10,175 bases of DNA from Burkholderiaceae bacterium (GTDB lineage Bacteria > Pseudomonadota > Gammaproteobacteria > Burkholderiales > Burkholderiaceae_C), in the NCBI GenBank assembly GCA_029864165.1, contig JAOTTZ010000032.1, forward strand, positions 1 to 10,175, read 5' to 3'. Numbering within the stretch: position 1 is the first letter of the stretch; each line of letters begins with the position of its first letter. This document shows, piece after piece, positions 1-6,586 of this stretch. The position numbers and the translations under genes were made by a program. The notes beneath the pieces are model-generated. The model searched no databases. It was not told where the DNA came from and saw only the letters and a program-made list of their open reading frames with translations.

Positions 1-1866
1 GTGACTTTGCGCGCTCAGGCCCAGTGTCCGCAAAGCGCGCCTTGCCTGCGCGAATTGGCGTATCCAAGGATCTTGTCGTCGTTGCTCCCACCAAGCCCAT
101 GCAGCACCTGTTACGCTGAGCGCGCAGAAAACGGCGATCAACAACAAGGCCAGATCGTGCCAGCTTGGCGAGGTAAAACCGATGCTCTTCATCAAATCGA
201 ATTGCTGACCTTGCGAATAGTTGAGAACCCACTGATTCCAGCGGTTGTTGAGGGCTTCCCAGCTGGTGCGAAAGCGCTGTAGCAATGCTGGGCTGAATTC
301 ACCCAGCGCGCTGGCCATCAAGCCAGGCTCGGGTTGTAGGTTGCGGCTGCGTAGGATTCGATCGGGGGCTACGGCAGCCGTGGGGTCGGTTCGCAGCCAG
401 CCGCTGCCCGAACGCCAGTACTCGGCCCAGGCATGGGCGTGGCTCTGGCGCACTATCGTGTAGCCTTCTACCCTCGCGGTATCCGCACCCTGATAGCCGG
501 TGACGACGCGTGCCGGTACGCCGAAGGCGCGCATGACGACGACAAAGGCGGCCGCGTAATGTTCACAAAAACCGATTTTGCGGTCGAGCCAGAACTCGTC
601 GACGGCATCGAGCCCCCCATCTTCGCCGTAGACACCCGGAGTCAGCGAGTAGGTATAGCCACCCTGGCTGATGCGCTGCAAAACTAAGGCCGCTAACTCT
701 TGTACGTCGGCTTGGGCGTAACGTGACTGTCGGCGCATCGCGCGGGCCCAGGCCAATGTGCGAGGGTTGGCGCCAAAAGGAAGCTCCAAGTAATGCTGCA
801 ATCCCGGCACCGCGCGCAGCGGGCCGTGTTGAAAGGTCAAGTGGGCCCGCGCAGTAAAGCGCAGGCGCTCGAATACCAGCTGATCTGTATACCATTGCAA
901 GTCCTCGGTGACACGAACCCGATACCCGTCGATCTCTGGTGCCGCCGGTGCCGCCTCCAACAGCGGCAGTAACGGGATGCGCTGCGGCTCGAGAGTCATT
1001 TCGTAGGCGATGCTTGGTCCGCTGGTGCGCAAATCTGCGAGCGGCTGAAGGCTCGTCACCAAGCTGGGCGGCAATGGTGTCCACTCGCGGCCGTCGAACT
1101 GCGCAAGCACGGGACCACGAAAGTAGAGCGCTTCGGGTGGCGGGGCGGTGCCCAAAAAGCGCACACGCATGGCCACGCTTTCATCGGCTGCCAGCTCGGC
1201 CATAGAACCCATGCGCATGGTGCTGCTCAGCCCGGTCTTGCCAAGTCGGTCTTGTTGTACGCCCCAGAGCGGTCCGATGCGCGGAAACAGCACGAACAGC
1301 AACACCATCAGCGGCGTTCCCCACAGGGCAGAACGAGCCGAAAGCCAAGCCGCTTGGCGCAAAGCCGGTTGCCCAACGGGCATGTGTGCCAGCACCAGCG
1401 CAGTCAGTAGCCCCCACACTGAGACCAGCATCGCAAAGGCAACCAGCAGTGACTGCGAATAAAAAAACTGCGTCAGGACCAAGAAGAAACCGAGGAAGAA
1501 GACCACAAACGCGTCGCGCCGAGCACGCAATTCCAGTGTTTTCAACGCCATCAGTACCACCACCAGTGTGACGCCGGACTCGCGCCCAACCAGGGTGCGG
1601 TGTGACCAGAGCGTGAGCCCGCAGGCAAGCAACAGGACGGCAACCAACCACCAACGACTGGGCAGCGCAGCGTTACTCAGCGCCAGCCAAGCGCGCCACA
1701 CCAAGATGCTGCCCGTGAGCATGCTGCACCACAGTGGCAGATGTGACAGGTGCGGGAGCACGGTCCATCCGATCACAGCCAGCAGAAACAGCGTGTCGCG
1801 TGCCTCTCGTGGCAAGCGGACCCACCCGCGCCACGGTAGTGGCAGCGCCGCTCGGGTTAGGTCCAT
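1..1866 (-). CDS. tgpA: TgpA-type membrane transglutaminase-like protein (DUF3488 + transglutaminase core), 3' end outside window
   Basis: The frame is open for 622 codons from an ATG at 1864-1866 to the left edge, so the C-terminus is missing. The N-terminal part (about residues 23-195) is a run of hydrophobic segments, followed by FPRIGPLWG (194-202) and LYFRGPVL..FDGREW (247-262), as in TgpA/DUF3488 proteins. A periplasmic transglutaminase-like core follows, with a full Cys-His-Asp triad visible: Cys434 in IGFCEHYAA, His478 in SHAHAWAEYW and Asp494 in WLRTDPTAA. A last membrane helix lies near 572-593, then a basic cytoplasmic tail. Family members are usually about 650-690 residues, so only a short tail should be lacking. 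The start overlaps the end of the DUF58 gene by 10 bases, implying coupled translation. TgpA of Pseudomonas is reported as essential. The physiological substrate is not well defined, and catalysis here is inferred from the intact triad. Confidence 0.92.
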   Translation of the reverse strand, partial: MDLTRAALPLPWRGWVRLPREARDTLFLLAVIGWTVLPHLSHLPLWCSMLTGSILVWRAWLALSNAALPSRWWLVAVLLLACGLTLWSHRTLVGRESGVTLVVVLMALKTLELRARRDAFVVFFLGFFLVLTQFFYSQSLLVAFAMLVSVWGLLTALVLAHMPVGQPALRQAAWLSARSALWGTPLMVLLFVLFPRIGPLWGVQQDRLGKTGLSSTMRMGSMAELAADESVAMRVRFLGTAPPPEALYFRGPVLAQFDGREWTPLPPSLVTSLQPLADLRTSGPSIAYEMTLEPQRIPLLPLLEAAPAAPEIDGYRVRVTEDLQWYTDQLVFERLRFTARAHLTFQHGPLRAVPGLQHYLELPFGANPRTLAWARAMRRQSRYAQADVQELAALVLQRISQGGYTYSLTPGVYGEDGGLDAVDEFWLDRKIGFCEHYAAAFVVVMRAFGVPARVVTGYQGADTARVEGYTIVRQSHAHAWAEYWRSGSGWLRTDPTAAVAPDRILRSRNLQPEPGLMASALGEFSPALLQRFRTSWEALNNRWNQWVLNYSQGQQFDLMKSIGFTSPSWHDLALLLIAVFCALSVTGAAWAWWEQRRQDPWIRQFAQARRALRTLGLSAQSH

Positions 1867-2855
1867 AGCGCCAAGGCTTCAAGGCTTGCCCGTCGTTGTG
1901 CTTCACCCTGGCCGCGTGTTAGCTCGACGCCGGGTATTCGCAGTCCGTAGTCAGCGCCGCTGCGATCGACTGCCAGCACCCACGCAGCCAAGCGCGATAG
2001 ACGTTCTTCGGCGCTGAGGTCGCCGCACGATTGCCAGTCGAGCCATAGTTGTTGGTGAGCCGAGGCACTGCTGTCTCGGCTGACGAGCTTGCCTTCGGTT
2101 TCCATTGCGCTCGCGGCTTTCTTCCACACGACCATCTTTAACGGATCACCACGACGGTAAGCACGGATGCCCTCGAACTCTGTTCCACTGCTATGTCGTG
2201 ACGCCATGGGGCCGTCAGACGCGGCGCTGGTGGGTGGCAGTGGGGCGCTGGGACTTTCTAGTCGCGGATACACGAGCACCTGCGCAGCGGGCCGCCACAC
2301 CGTCCAAGCTCGAAACAAGCCCAGCGGAAAGCGTGATTCCACCGTCAGTGCCGGGATGTCATGGCGGCCACGCTGCTTAGGCGCGAAGCTCACCTGCGCG
2401 GTGGCCTGACCGCCGGCGGGTACGTCGGTCCAGCTCAGCGTGGCGGCGCTGGCCGCGTGGACACGCAGCCCAACGCCCCAGCGCGCGGCATCGGGCGAAG
2501 TCAGTACAACGTCTAGCAGGGCAGCCTCGCCAGCGTGCACAGGGCCGACCGGACGCAGGTGCAAGGTCAGGCCGCGCAAAGTGTCGTGTGTGAGTTGCAT
2601 CGACACCAGGCCGCTGCCAGCCAGCACAAAGGTCAAAGCGTATCCCAGGTTGAGTTGATAATTGATCGAGGCCACGAGCAAGACCAACAGCGTGCTGGCG
2701 AACAAGCAGCCGGCACGGGTCGGCAGAATAAAGACGTTGCGGTGGGTGAGCCGCTGTGTGTCGGTGCGCGGCAGGCGCGCATGCCACCATGAACGAAAAC
2801 GTGTCTGTACGCGCGCAGATGCCCAGGTGAACGGATTCAATGGCAGGGTGCTCAA
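1857..2855 (-). CDS. DUF58 domain membrane protein, partner of MoxR and TgpA
   Basis: This is a 332-residue protein with two hydrophobic segments (about 50-62 and 70-88) after a basic N-terminus, so the rest probably faces the cytoplasm or periplasm on a hairpin anchor. The diagnostic DUF58 motif is at 226-248: EFEGIRAYRRGDPLK followed by VVWKKAA, matching the family pattern F-x-G-x-R-x-Y-x-x-G-D-x-x-x-x-x-x-W-K. An upstream SRFPLGLFRAW (174-184) is also typical. DUF58 proteins often resemble von Willebrand A-like folds and sit beside MoxR ATPases, presumably as clients or adaptors; that role is inferred. The best start is a TTG at 2853-2855 whose last bases form the TGA stop of the ATPase gene (TTGA overlap). 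I see no good Shine-Dalgarno, so translation probably depends on coupling. The TTG start is the least certain part of this call. Confidence 0.9.
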   Translation of the reverse strand: MSTLPLNPFTWASARVQTRFRSWWHARLPRTDTQRLTHRNVFILPTRAGCLFASTLLVLLVASINYQLNLGYALTFVLAGSGLVSMQLTHDTLRGLTLHLRPVGPVHAGEAALLDVVLTSPDAARWGVGLRVHAASAATLSWTDVPAGGQATAQVSFAPKQRGRHDIPALTVESRFPLGLFRAWTVWRPAAQVLVYPRLESPSAPLPPTSAASDGPMASRHSSGTEFEGIRAYRRGDPLKMVVWKKAASAMETEGKLVSRDSSASAHQQLWLDWQSCGDLSAEERLSRLAAWVLAVDRSGADYGLRIPGVELTRGQGEAQRRASLEALALWT

Positions 2856-3778
2856 GGCAGCGCTACGGCTTCAACCATGGCGCGCACCTGCTCGCGCCGG
2901 CCACGGCCGGCGCCAGGCACCGGTGCCAAGCGGTGCGCTATGGTTTGCGGCAGGATCGCCTGCACATCGTCTGGCGCGACATAGTCGCGCTCAGCCAATA
3001 GCGCGCGCGCCTTTGCAGCGTGCAATACCGCAATGCCGGCGCGTGGGCTTAACCCGAAAGTGAACCAACGGCCCGAACGCGTGGCGGCGATCAACGCTTG
3101 CAGGTAGTCGAGCAACGCATCTGACGCGTGCACAGAAAGCACAGCGGCTTGCGCGGCCACCAGCTCGGCGGGCGACATGATCTTGCCCATGTGCGCAATG
3201 GCTTCGCGCCGGTCCAGCCCAGCCAGCAACGCGCGCTCGGACGCCTGGTCCGGGTAGCCTATGGTGATGCACATGAGAAAACGATCGAGCTGCGACTCCG
3301 GCAGCGGGTAAGTACCGAGCTGGTCACTGGGGTTTTGTGTCGCAATCACGAAGAATGGGCGCGGCAGGGCACGGGTTTGCGCGTCCACGGTGACTTGCTG
3401 CTCCTCCATGGCTTCGAGCAGCGCGCTCTGCGTCTTGGGCCCGGCGCGGTTGATCTCATCGGCCAAGAGCACCTGCGCAAACACGGGGCCGGGGTGGAAC
3501 ACAAAGGTTTCTTTGGCACGCTCGTAGACGCTGACGCCGATCAAGTCGGAGGGCATCAGGTCGGCGGTGAACTGAGTACGCGCGAATCGCAAACCGAGCG
3601 AGACCGCCAGGGCATGCGCCAGGGTTGTTTTGCCGACACCTGGAATATCCTCAATCAACAGGTGTCCGCCGGCAAGCATGCAGGCCACACAGTCCTCGAT
3701 TTGCGGACGTTTGCCGACAATGATCGTGCTAATCTGATCGATCAAACGGGTGAGCTGAGCAGCCAGTGGTGATGTCAT
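2852..3778 (-). CDS. moxR: MoxR-family AAA+ ATPase
   Basis: This is a 308-residue protein, the normal size for MoxR (AAA_3) ATPases. The ordered motifs are all visible: Walker A DIPGVGKTT (44-52, Lys50), Walker B VLLADEIN (103-110, Asp107-Glu108), sensor 1 ATQNP (146-150), an arginine-finger candidate in ESQLDRF (Arg166) and sensor 2 GLSPRAG (242-248, Arg246). It should hydrolyse ATP and act as a chaperone-like remodeller. MoxR proteins are commonly paired with DUF58 or vWA proteins, as here, where the DUF58 and TgpA genes follow on the same strand with overlapping ends. The symbol denotes the family, not proven orthology to methanol-dehydrogenase MoxR. The ATG at 3776-3778 has no clear ribosome binding site. 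It lies 39 bases from the divergent deacetylase start, so the operon promoter must be in or beyond that short gap. Confidence 0.95.
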   Translation of the reverse strand: MTSPLAAQLTRLIDQISTIIVGKRPQIEDCVACMLAGGHLLIEDIPGVGKTTLAHALAVSLGLRFARTQFTADLMPSDLIGVSVYERAKETFVFHPGPVFAQVLLADEINRAGPKTQSALLEAMEEQQVTVDAQTRALPRPFFVIATQNPSDQLGTYPLPESQLDRFLMCITIGYPDQASERALLAGLDRREAIAHMGKIMSPAELVAAQAAVLSVHASDALLDYLQALIAATRSGRWFTFGLSPRAGIAVLHAAKARALLAERDYVAPDDVQAILPQTIAHRLAPVPGAGRGRREQVRAMVEAVALP

Positions 3779-3817
3779 GCGGTTACGTTAACTCAAAATG
3801 CAGGGTCTTGAACGCCG
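3779..3817. promoter_or_regulatory. 39-base divergent intergenic gap between moxR and the deacetylase gene
   Basis: The two start codons point away from each other with only 39 bases between them, containing an AT-rich stretch with GTTAAC in its centre (about 3787-3792). Two separate full promoters cannot fit without overlapping each other or reaching into coding sequence. I could not recognise convincing -35/-10 pairs on either strand. Regulatory role is inferred from gene orientation only. Confidence 0.4.
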
Positions 3818-4753
3818 ATGGTCACCGCTATTTTCAGTCACCCCGAGTGCAGCCTCCACGAGATGGGCCCGGGCCATCCCGAGTGCCCGCAGCGGCTCCA
3901 AGCCATCAACGAGCATCTGCGCACCGACGGGATGTTGGCCACGATCGAAGAGCGCGAGGCGCCACTGGCAAGCCTGCGCGATTTAGAGCTAGCGCACTCG
4001 AGTGCTTACACCGCCGAGCTGACGGCGCTGCTGGAAGGAGTGAGCGCCAGCGGTACGCCGCGCGCGATCGACCCTGACACTATTGCTGGCGCCGGCACTT
4101 GGCGCGCTGCATTGCGCGCCGCTGGTGCCGCCGTCGCAGCGACCGACGCAGTGATAGACGGCGAAATTGACAACGCGTTCTGCGCGGTGCGGCCCCCTGG
4201 GCATCACGCGACACACAACCAGGCGATGGGATTTTGTTTCTTCAACAACGTGGCGGTGGCCGCGCGGCACGCGCTGGCCGTGCGTGGTCTGCAACGCGTG
4301 GCCATCGTCGATTTCGACGTACACCACGGTAACGGTACCGAAGACATCTTTGCCGGTGACAAGCGCGTGCTGATGGTCAGCATCTTTCAGCACCCGCTGT
4401 TCCCGTACAGCGGTGTGGAGCCGCTGGGCACGAACATGTGCAACGTAGCAGTACCACCGTTTACGCGCGGCGCTGAGGTGCGCGCGTTGATCGAGGCGAA
4501 GTGGATCACGGCCCTGGCGTCGTTCAAGCCGAAGATGATTTTTATCTCGGCGGGATTCGACGCACACCGGGACGATCCGCTCGGTCAACTTGCGCTGGTT
4601 GAAGCCGATTTTGCATGGATCACGCGCCGTGTGAGCGAAGTCGCCCAATTGCACGCGCAAGGCCGTATCGTCTCGTGCCTGGAGGGCGGGTATGCACTCG
4701 ATGCCTTGGCGCGCAGCGTTGCTGTGCACCTGCGCGTCTTGGCTGGTCTTTGA
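3818..4753 (+). CDS. Histone deacetylase family (class II-like) zinc amidohydrolase
   Basis: This 311-residue protein carries the complete deacetylase signature: RPPGHHA (125-131, catalytic His129/His130), GFCFFNN (138-144), VDFDVHHGNGTEDIF (164-178), SAGFDAHRDDPL (244-255) and LEGGYAL (288-294). Expected zinc ligands are Asp167, His169 and Asp248, with Tyr292 as the transition-state tyrosine. These motifs resemble bacterial HDAC-like amidohydrolases of the class II group rather than AcuC. Such enzymes remove acetyl groups from acetyl-lysine, acetylpolyamines or other acetylated amines. The natural substrate cannot be told from sequence. The ATG at 3818 is well fixed because an in-frame TGA lies just upstream at 3809-3811. 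Only a poor AGGG (3802-3805) is available as a ribosome binding site. It has no cotranscribed partner: it is divergent from moxR and convergent with the cold-shock gene. Confidence 0.93.
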   Translation: MVTAIFSHPECSLHEMGPGHPECPQRLQAINEHLRTDGMLATIEEREAPLASLRDLELAHSSAYTAELTALLEGVSASGTPRAIDPDTIAGAGTWRAALRAAGAAVAATDAVIDGEIDNAFCAVRPPGHHATHNQAMGFCFFNNVAVAARHALAVRGLQRVAIVDFDVHHGNGTEDIFAGDKRVLMVSIFQHPLFPYSGVEPLGTNMCNVAVPPFTRGAEVRALIEAKWITALASFKPKMIFISAGFDAHRDDPLGQLALVEADFAWITRRVSEVAQLHAQGRIVSCLEGGYALDALARSVAVHLRVLAGL

Positions 4754-4825
4754 CCTGGGCCGGCCGACATTCAAATGGTACCTGCGTGAGTACCCCAAGC
4801 GGGCCCAACAATCTCGCAGGTGGCG

Positions 4826-4852
4826 AAAAAAACCGCAGCAAGCTGCGGTTTT
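4826..4852. terminator. Bidirectional intrinsic terminator between deacetylase and cold-shock genes
   Basis: Perfect 11-base arms, AAAACCGCAGC (4829-4839) and GCTGCGGTTTT (4842-4852), are separated by only AA, so the real loop is probably four bases (CAAG). On the minus strand the stem is followed by seven U residues (complement of 4826-4832), giving a strong terminator for the cold-shock gene, whose stop is about 20 bases away. On the plus strand there are four U residues, so it should also serve the deacetylase gene. Confidence 0.85.
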
Positions 4853-4873
4853 CTGTGCCGTGGCGAAGTGGGT

Positions 4874-5083
4874 TCAGAGTGGCTTGATGTTTGAAGCCTG
4901 CAGACCTTTTTGGCCTTGCTTGACTTCAAATTCAACGCGTTGGTTTTCTTGCAGGGTTTTAAATCCGCTGCCTTCAATGTCACGGAAATGGGCGAACAAG
5001 TCTGCACCACCTGCGTCTTGAGCAATGAAGCCGTAGCCTTTGCTCTCGTTGAACCACTTCACTGTACCGGTTTGGGTTGTCAT
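4874..5083 (-). CDS. cspA: Cold-shock protein, CspA family
   Basis: This is a 69-residue single cold-shock domain, the usual length. RNP1 is KGYGFI (15-20) and RNP2 is DLFAHF (28-33), with the conserved TGTVKWFN start (residues 5-12) and Trp10. It binds single-stranded RNA and DNA in the cytoplasm and is expected to melt mRNA structure at low temperature or during growth transitions. Ala31 replaces the more usual Val in RNP2, a variant I associate with betaproteobacterial paralogues. The start is supported by AGGAA (complement of 5090-5094) six bases upstream. The gene stands alone, ends at the shared hairpin terminator, and has a long upstream region with small dyads that could form a structured mRNA leader. 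Which csp paralogue this is cannot be told from one copy, so the symbol is a family name. Confidence 0.95.
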   Translation of the reverse strand: MTTQTGTVKWFNESKGYGFIAQDAGGADLFAHFRDIEGSGFKTLQENQRVEFEVKQGQKGLQASNIKPL

Positions 5084-5497
5084 CTAACGTTCCTATCAAA
5101 ACAAAAATGTGCGCAGCAAATGCTGTGATCTGTTGCACGCCAAGCGGCAATTAACGCCGCACCCTTTGCCCCCGCGGTGCCATCGCAAATCTTGGCGACA
5201 CACCCTGAGTACCGCTGCGGTTCACGCCAAACTACAGGCAGGAACGCATAGACTACTTTTATAGGTGCCGTCTAACTTACCACAGACCACTAGCGCTCGC
5301 AGGAATACCCAAGCAACGAACCCGTGGGGATTTCTAGCGTGACCTGCAGCATCCAAACGACACAACAGGGTAGAAAGAAGACCTTTGCGCGGGGCGGTCT
5401 TAGATTGAGCCTGCGGCGCGATTCTACTGCAAGCACCGGCTTCCAAGGCGCGAGCCTGACTGGATCCCGGCCCGAAGCGGCCGAAGAGTCGGATGCC
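5084..5497. other. Non-coding stretch upstream of the cold-shock gene
   Basis: I see no convincing gene here. Nearest the cold-shock start are two small dyads: CAGCA/TGCTG with a two-base loop (5114-5125) and GCGGC/GCCGC with a seven-base loop (5144-5160). Farther away is AAGACC/GGTCTT with a twelve-base loop (5378-5401). The first two lie in what would be the cold-shock mRNA leader. Open frames on both strands in this stretch have compositions typical of chance ORFs. Confidence 0.5.
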
Positions 5498-5704
5498 ATG
5501 CGGCCTCGTCAAACGCGGGAAGAATGCAACACGGTAGCGCGGTATATTGCGCGCTGGTTTGCAGAATTGCCAGCGGTGGGGGCGCACCACTTGGACGTAG
5601 CGTCGGCAGTGAAACAAGAAGAAACTATTCGCGAGCGCTGTCAGCCTAAGGACTGGGTGATGCGTTTTCCAAAGAGTAGCGAGCAAGTCGCACCGCTACC
5701 GTGA
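5498..5704 (+). CDS. Doubtful small hypothetical protein, 68 aa
   Basis: The frame starts with an ATG at 5498-5500 preceded by GAAGAG (5483-5488), a reasonable ribosome binding site at nine bases spacing. The frame stays open much farther upstream (to an ATG at 5324), but that part looks non-coding. The product would be a soluble, mixed-charge peptide with a helix-like middle (VARYIARWFAEL) and no signal sequence or motif I recognise. It ends 31 bases before the exported-protein gene, with which it could be cotranscribed. Third-position GC is moderate, so codon use does not settle the matter. An opposite-strand frame overlaps it. I list it because spacing and ribosome binding site are plausible, but it may be chance. 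Confidence 0.25.
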   Translation: MRPRQTREECNTVARYIARWFAELPAVGAHHLDVASAVKQEETIRERCQPKDWVMRFPKSSEQVAPLP

Positions 5705-5735
5705 TTAGCGAACCATCACCTCACCTGGAGAAACT

Positions 5736-6140
5736 ATGAAGACGTCTAAGCTACTCAGCCTGTTCCTGCTTGGAGCAGCGTGTTCCGCCAGCTACGCAAG
5801 CGATGCGCAAGTCAGCGTCATTGTGGGCGGGCAGATTTCACCCGGCGTCTACGGTAGCGTGCAGGTAGTGACGGCGCCGCATCGACGCGTGCTGCACAAG
5901 AAGTCAGTGATCGTTGTCCGGCCGGCCCGAGCGGTCGTGCCGGCACGGGTACGCCCTCACGCGCCGCTGGTCCACGCGCAACACTGGGCCCATCCCGGCG
6001 GGGCGTACAGACATTATGGCCAGCGAGTCCACTTCTTGCGGTCAGCGACCTACGAACGAGGTCACGGTAGGAAGATGCGCATGTATCAGGATGGCGCCAG
6101 GGGGCGCGGTAAGGGCCGTGGGCATGGCCGTAGGGGCTGA
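5736..6140 (+). CDS. Small exported His/Arg/Gly-rich basic protein
   Basis: This 134-residue protein begins with a clear Sec signal peptide (MKTSK then a hydrophobic core to about residue 18), with likely signal peptidase I cleavage after ASYA (18-21). Cys16 is not in a good lipobox. The mature part has ISPGVYGSVQV (34-44), a Val/Arg/Pro-rich middle, HAQHWAHPGGAYRHYG followed by QRVHFLRSATYERG, and a tail of Arg-Gly-His-Lys repeats. This order (PGVYG-type strand, HA-x-x-W segment, a P/RVYFVR-like strand, then a His/Gly/Arg tail) matches a family of small periplasmic proteins I know from Burkholderiales, whose function is undescribed. In those the W segment often carries a Cys pair, absent here. 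A strong GGAG (5727-5730) five bases upstream supports the start. The His-rich tail suggests metal or polyanion binding, which is only a guess. Confidence 0.85.
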   Translation: MKTSKLLSLFLLGAACSASYASDAQVSVIVGGQISPGVYGSVQVVTAPHRRVLHKKSVIVVRPARAVVPARVRPHAPLVHAQHWAHPGGAYRHYGQRVHFLRSATYERGHGRKMRMYQDGARGRGKGRGHGRRG

Positions 6141-6270
6141 CAAAATCACCCCACCCTTTCGTTCTACGAACCTGCCGGCTGAGAGTTTCTGCCTTCTTCC
6201 TGGTTCGGCGAGGGGTTGGCTGGACTGAGTGACCAGCCCCTGAAGCGACCACCCAGTCGCAAGACTACTA

Positions 6271-6411
6271 CTACTTCTTTTTCTTTCCTCGTTCCAGTAT
6301 GGTTGTCGTAACGGTCGGGAGCAAATCGGCGGGTGTCACCGGTTTAGCAGGCCCGGTGTTCTTCTTGGGTTTTTTTGCTTCCTTGTTGGAGCGCGCTTGT
6401 CCCTTGGCCAT
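6271..6411 (-). CDS. 46-aa highly basic Lys-rich small protein (MAKGQ type)
   Basis: This short minus-strand gene starts at ATG 6409-6411 and reads MAKGQARSNKEAKKPKK, then a Pro/Thr-rich linker and a GKKKK C-terminus. It has 11 Lys and 2 Arg against 3 acidic residues, a net charge near +10. There is no membrane segment or Cys. A very strong AAGGAGAG (complement of 6417-6424) sits five bases upstream, which together with the ordered composition argues for a real gene. The MAKGQ-x-RSNKEAKKPKK start matches small basic proteins I have seen annotated as hypothetical in proteobacteria. Function is unknown; nucleic-acid or ribosome association is only suggested by charge. The stop is a tandem TAGTAGTAG (6265-6273). 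The gene is divergent from the dioxygenase gene and convergent with the exported-protein gene. Confidence 0.8.
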   Translation of the reverse strand: MAKGQARSNKEAKKPKKNTGPAKPVTPADLLPTVTTTILERGKKKK

Positions 6412-6416
6412 GAGAT

Positions 6417-6440
6417 CTCTCCTTGGTTCCGAAGATTAGA
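6417..6440 (-). promoter_or_regulatory. Shine-Dalgarno and candidate -10 box for the 46-aa protein gene
   Basis: On the minus strand, AAGGAGAG (6417-6424) is a near-ideal ribosome binding site. A TCTAAT hexamer (6435-6440), five of six matches to TATAAT, lies at the right distance to give a leader of about 15-20 bases. No good -35 hexamer is seen at 16-18 bases upstream, so the promoter call is weak while the ribosome binding site is firm. Confidence 0.45.
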
Positions 6441-6586
6441 AAAATCGTGCAGCCGCACAATCGCGCGCTATCACTAGCCGTTCACCCTGATCGAATTCCA
6501 GGCAACAACTCGCGGATTTTCATGCGAAATCACTCTCCCATGCAAGTACCTCGAAGGCAGGCTGGAATCGTCGACGTTGCACGAAC

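Noticed and set aside
563..1906. Three minus-strand frames (563-1084, 1181-1654, 1673-1906) that could be separate genes
   Set aside because: They are Arg/Ala/Gly-rich out-of-frame readings of the tgpA gene. The tgpA frame is open throughout and carries all domain motifs.
3128..3772. A 214-codon plus-strand frame opposite moxR
   Set aside because: It lies entirely antisense to a gene with complete AAA+ motifs and has no protein features of its own.
3989..4798. A 269-codon minus-strand frame opposite the deacetylase
   Set aside because: It is antisense to an intact deacetylase, its composition is typical of a GC-rich shadow, and it would run past the deacetylase stop with no ribosome binding site.
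5222..5686. A 154-codon minus-strand frame in the intergenic region
   Set aside because: It is rich in Arg, Cys and Leu without motifs, and I saw no good start signal.
6218..6238. GGCTGG/CCAGCC hairpin with a nine-base loop, as terminator of the exported-protein gene
   Set aside because: It has no following T-run on either strand and only a six-base stem, so I could not support it as an intrinsic terminator.
5818..6252. A 144-codon minus-strand frame opposite the exported protein
   Set aside because: It is antisense to a gene with a clear signal peptide and strong ribosome binding site, and is Arg/Ser/Pro-rich as expected of a shadow.
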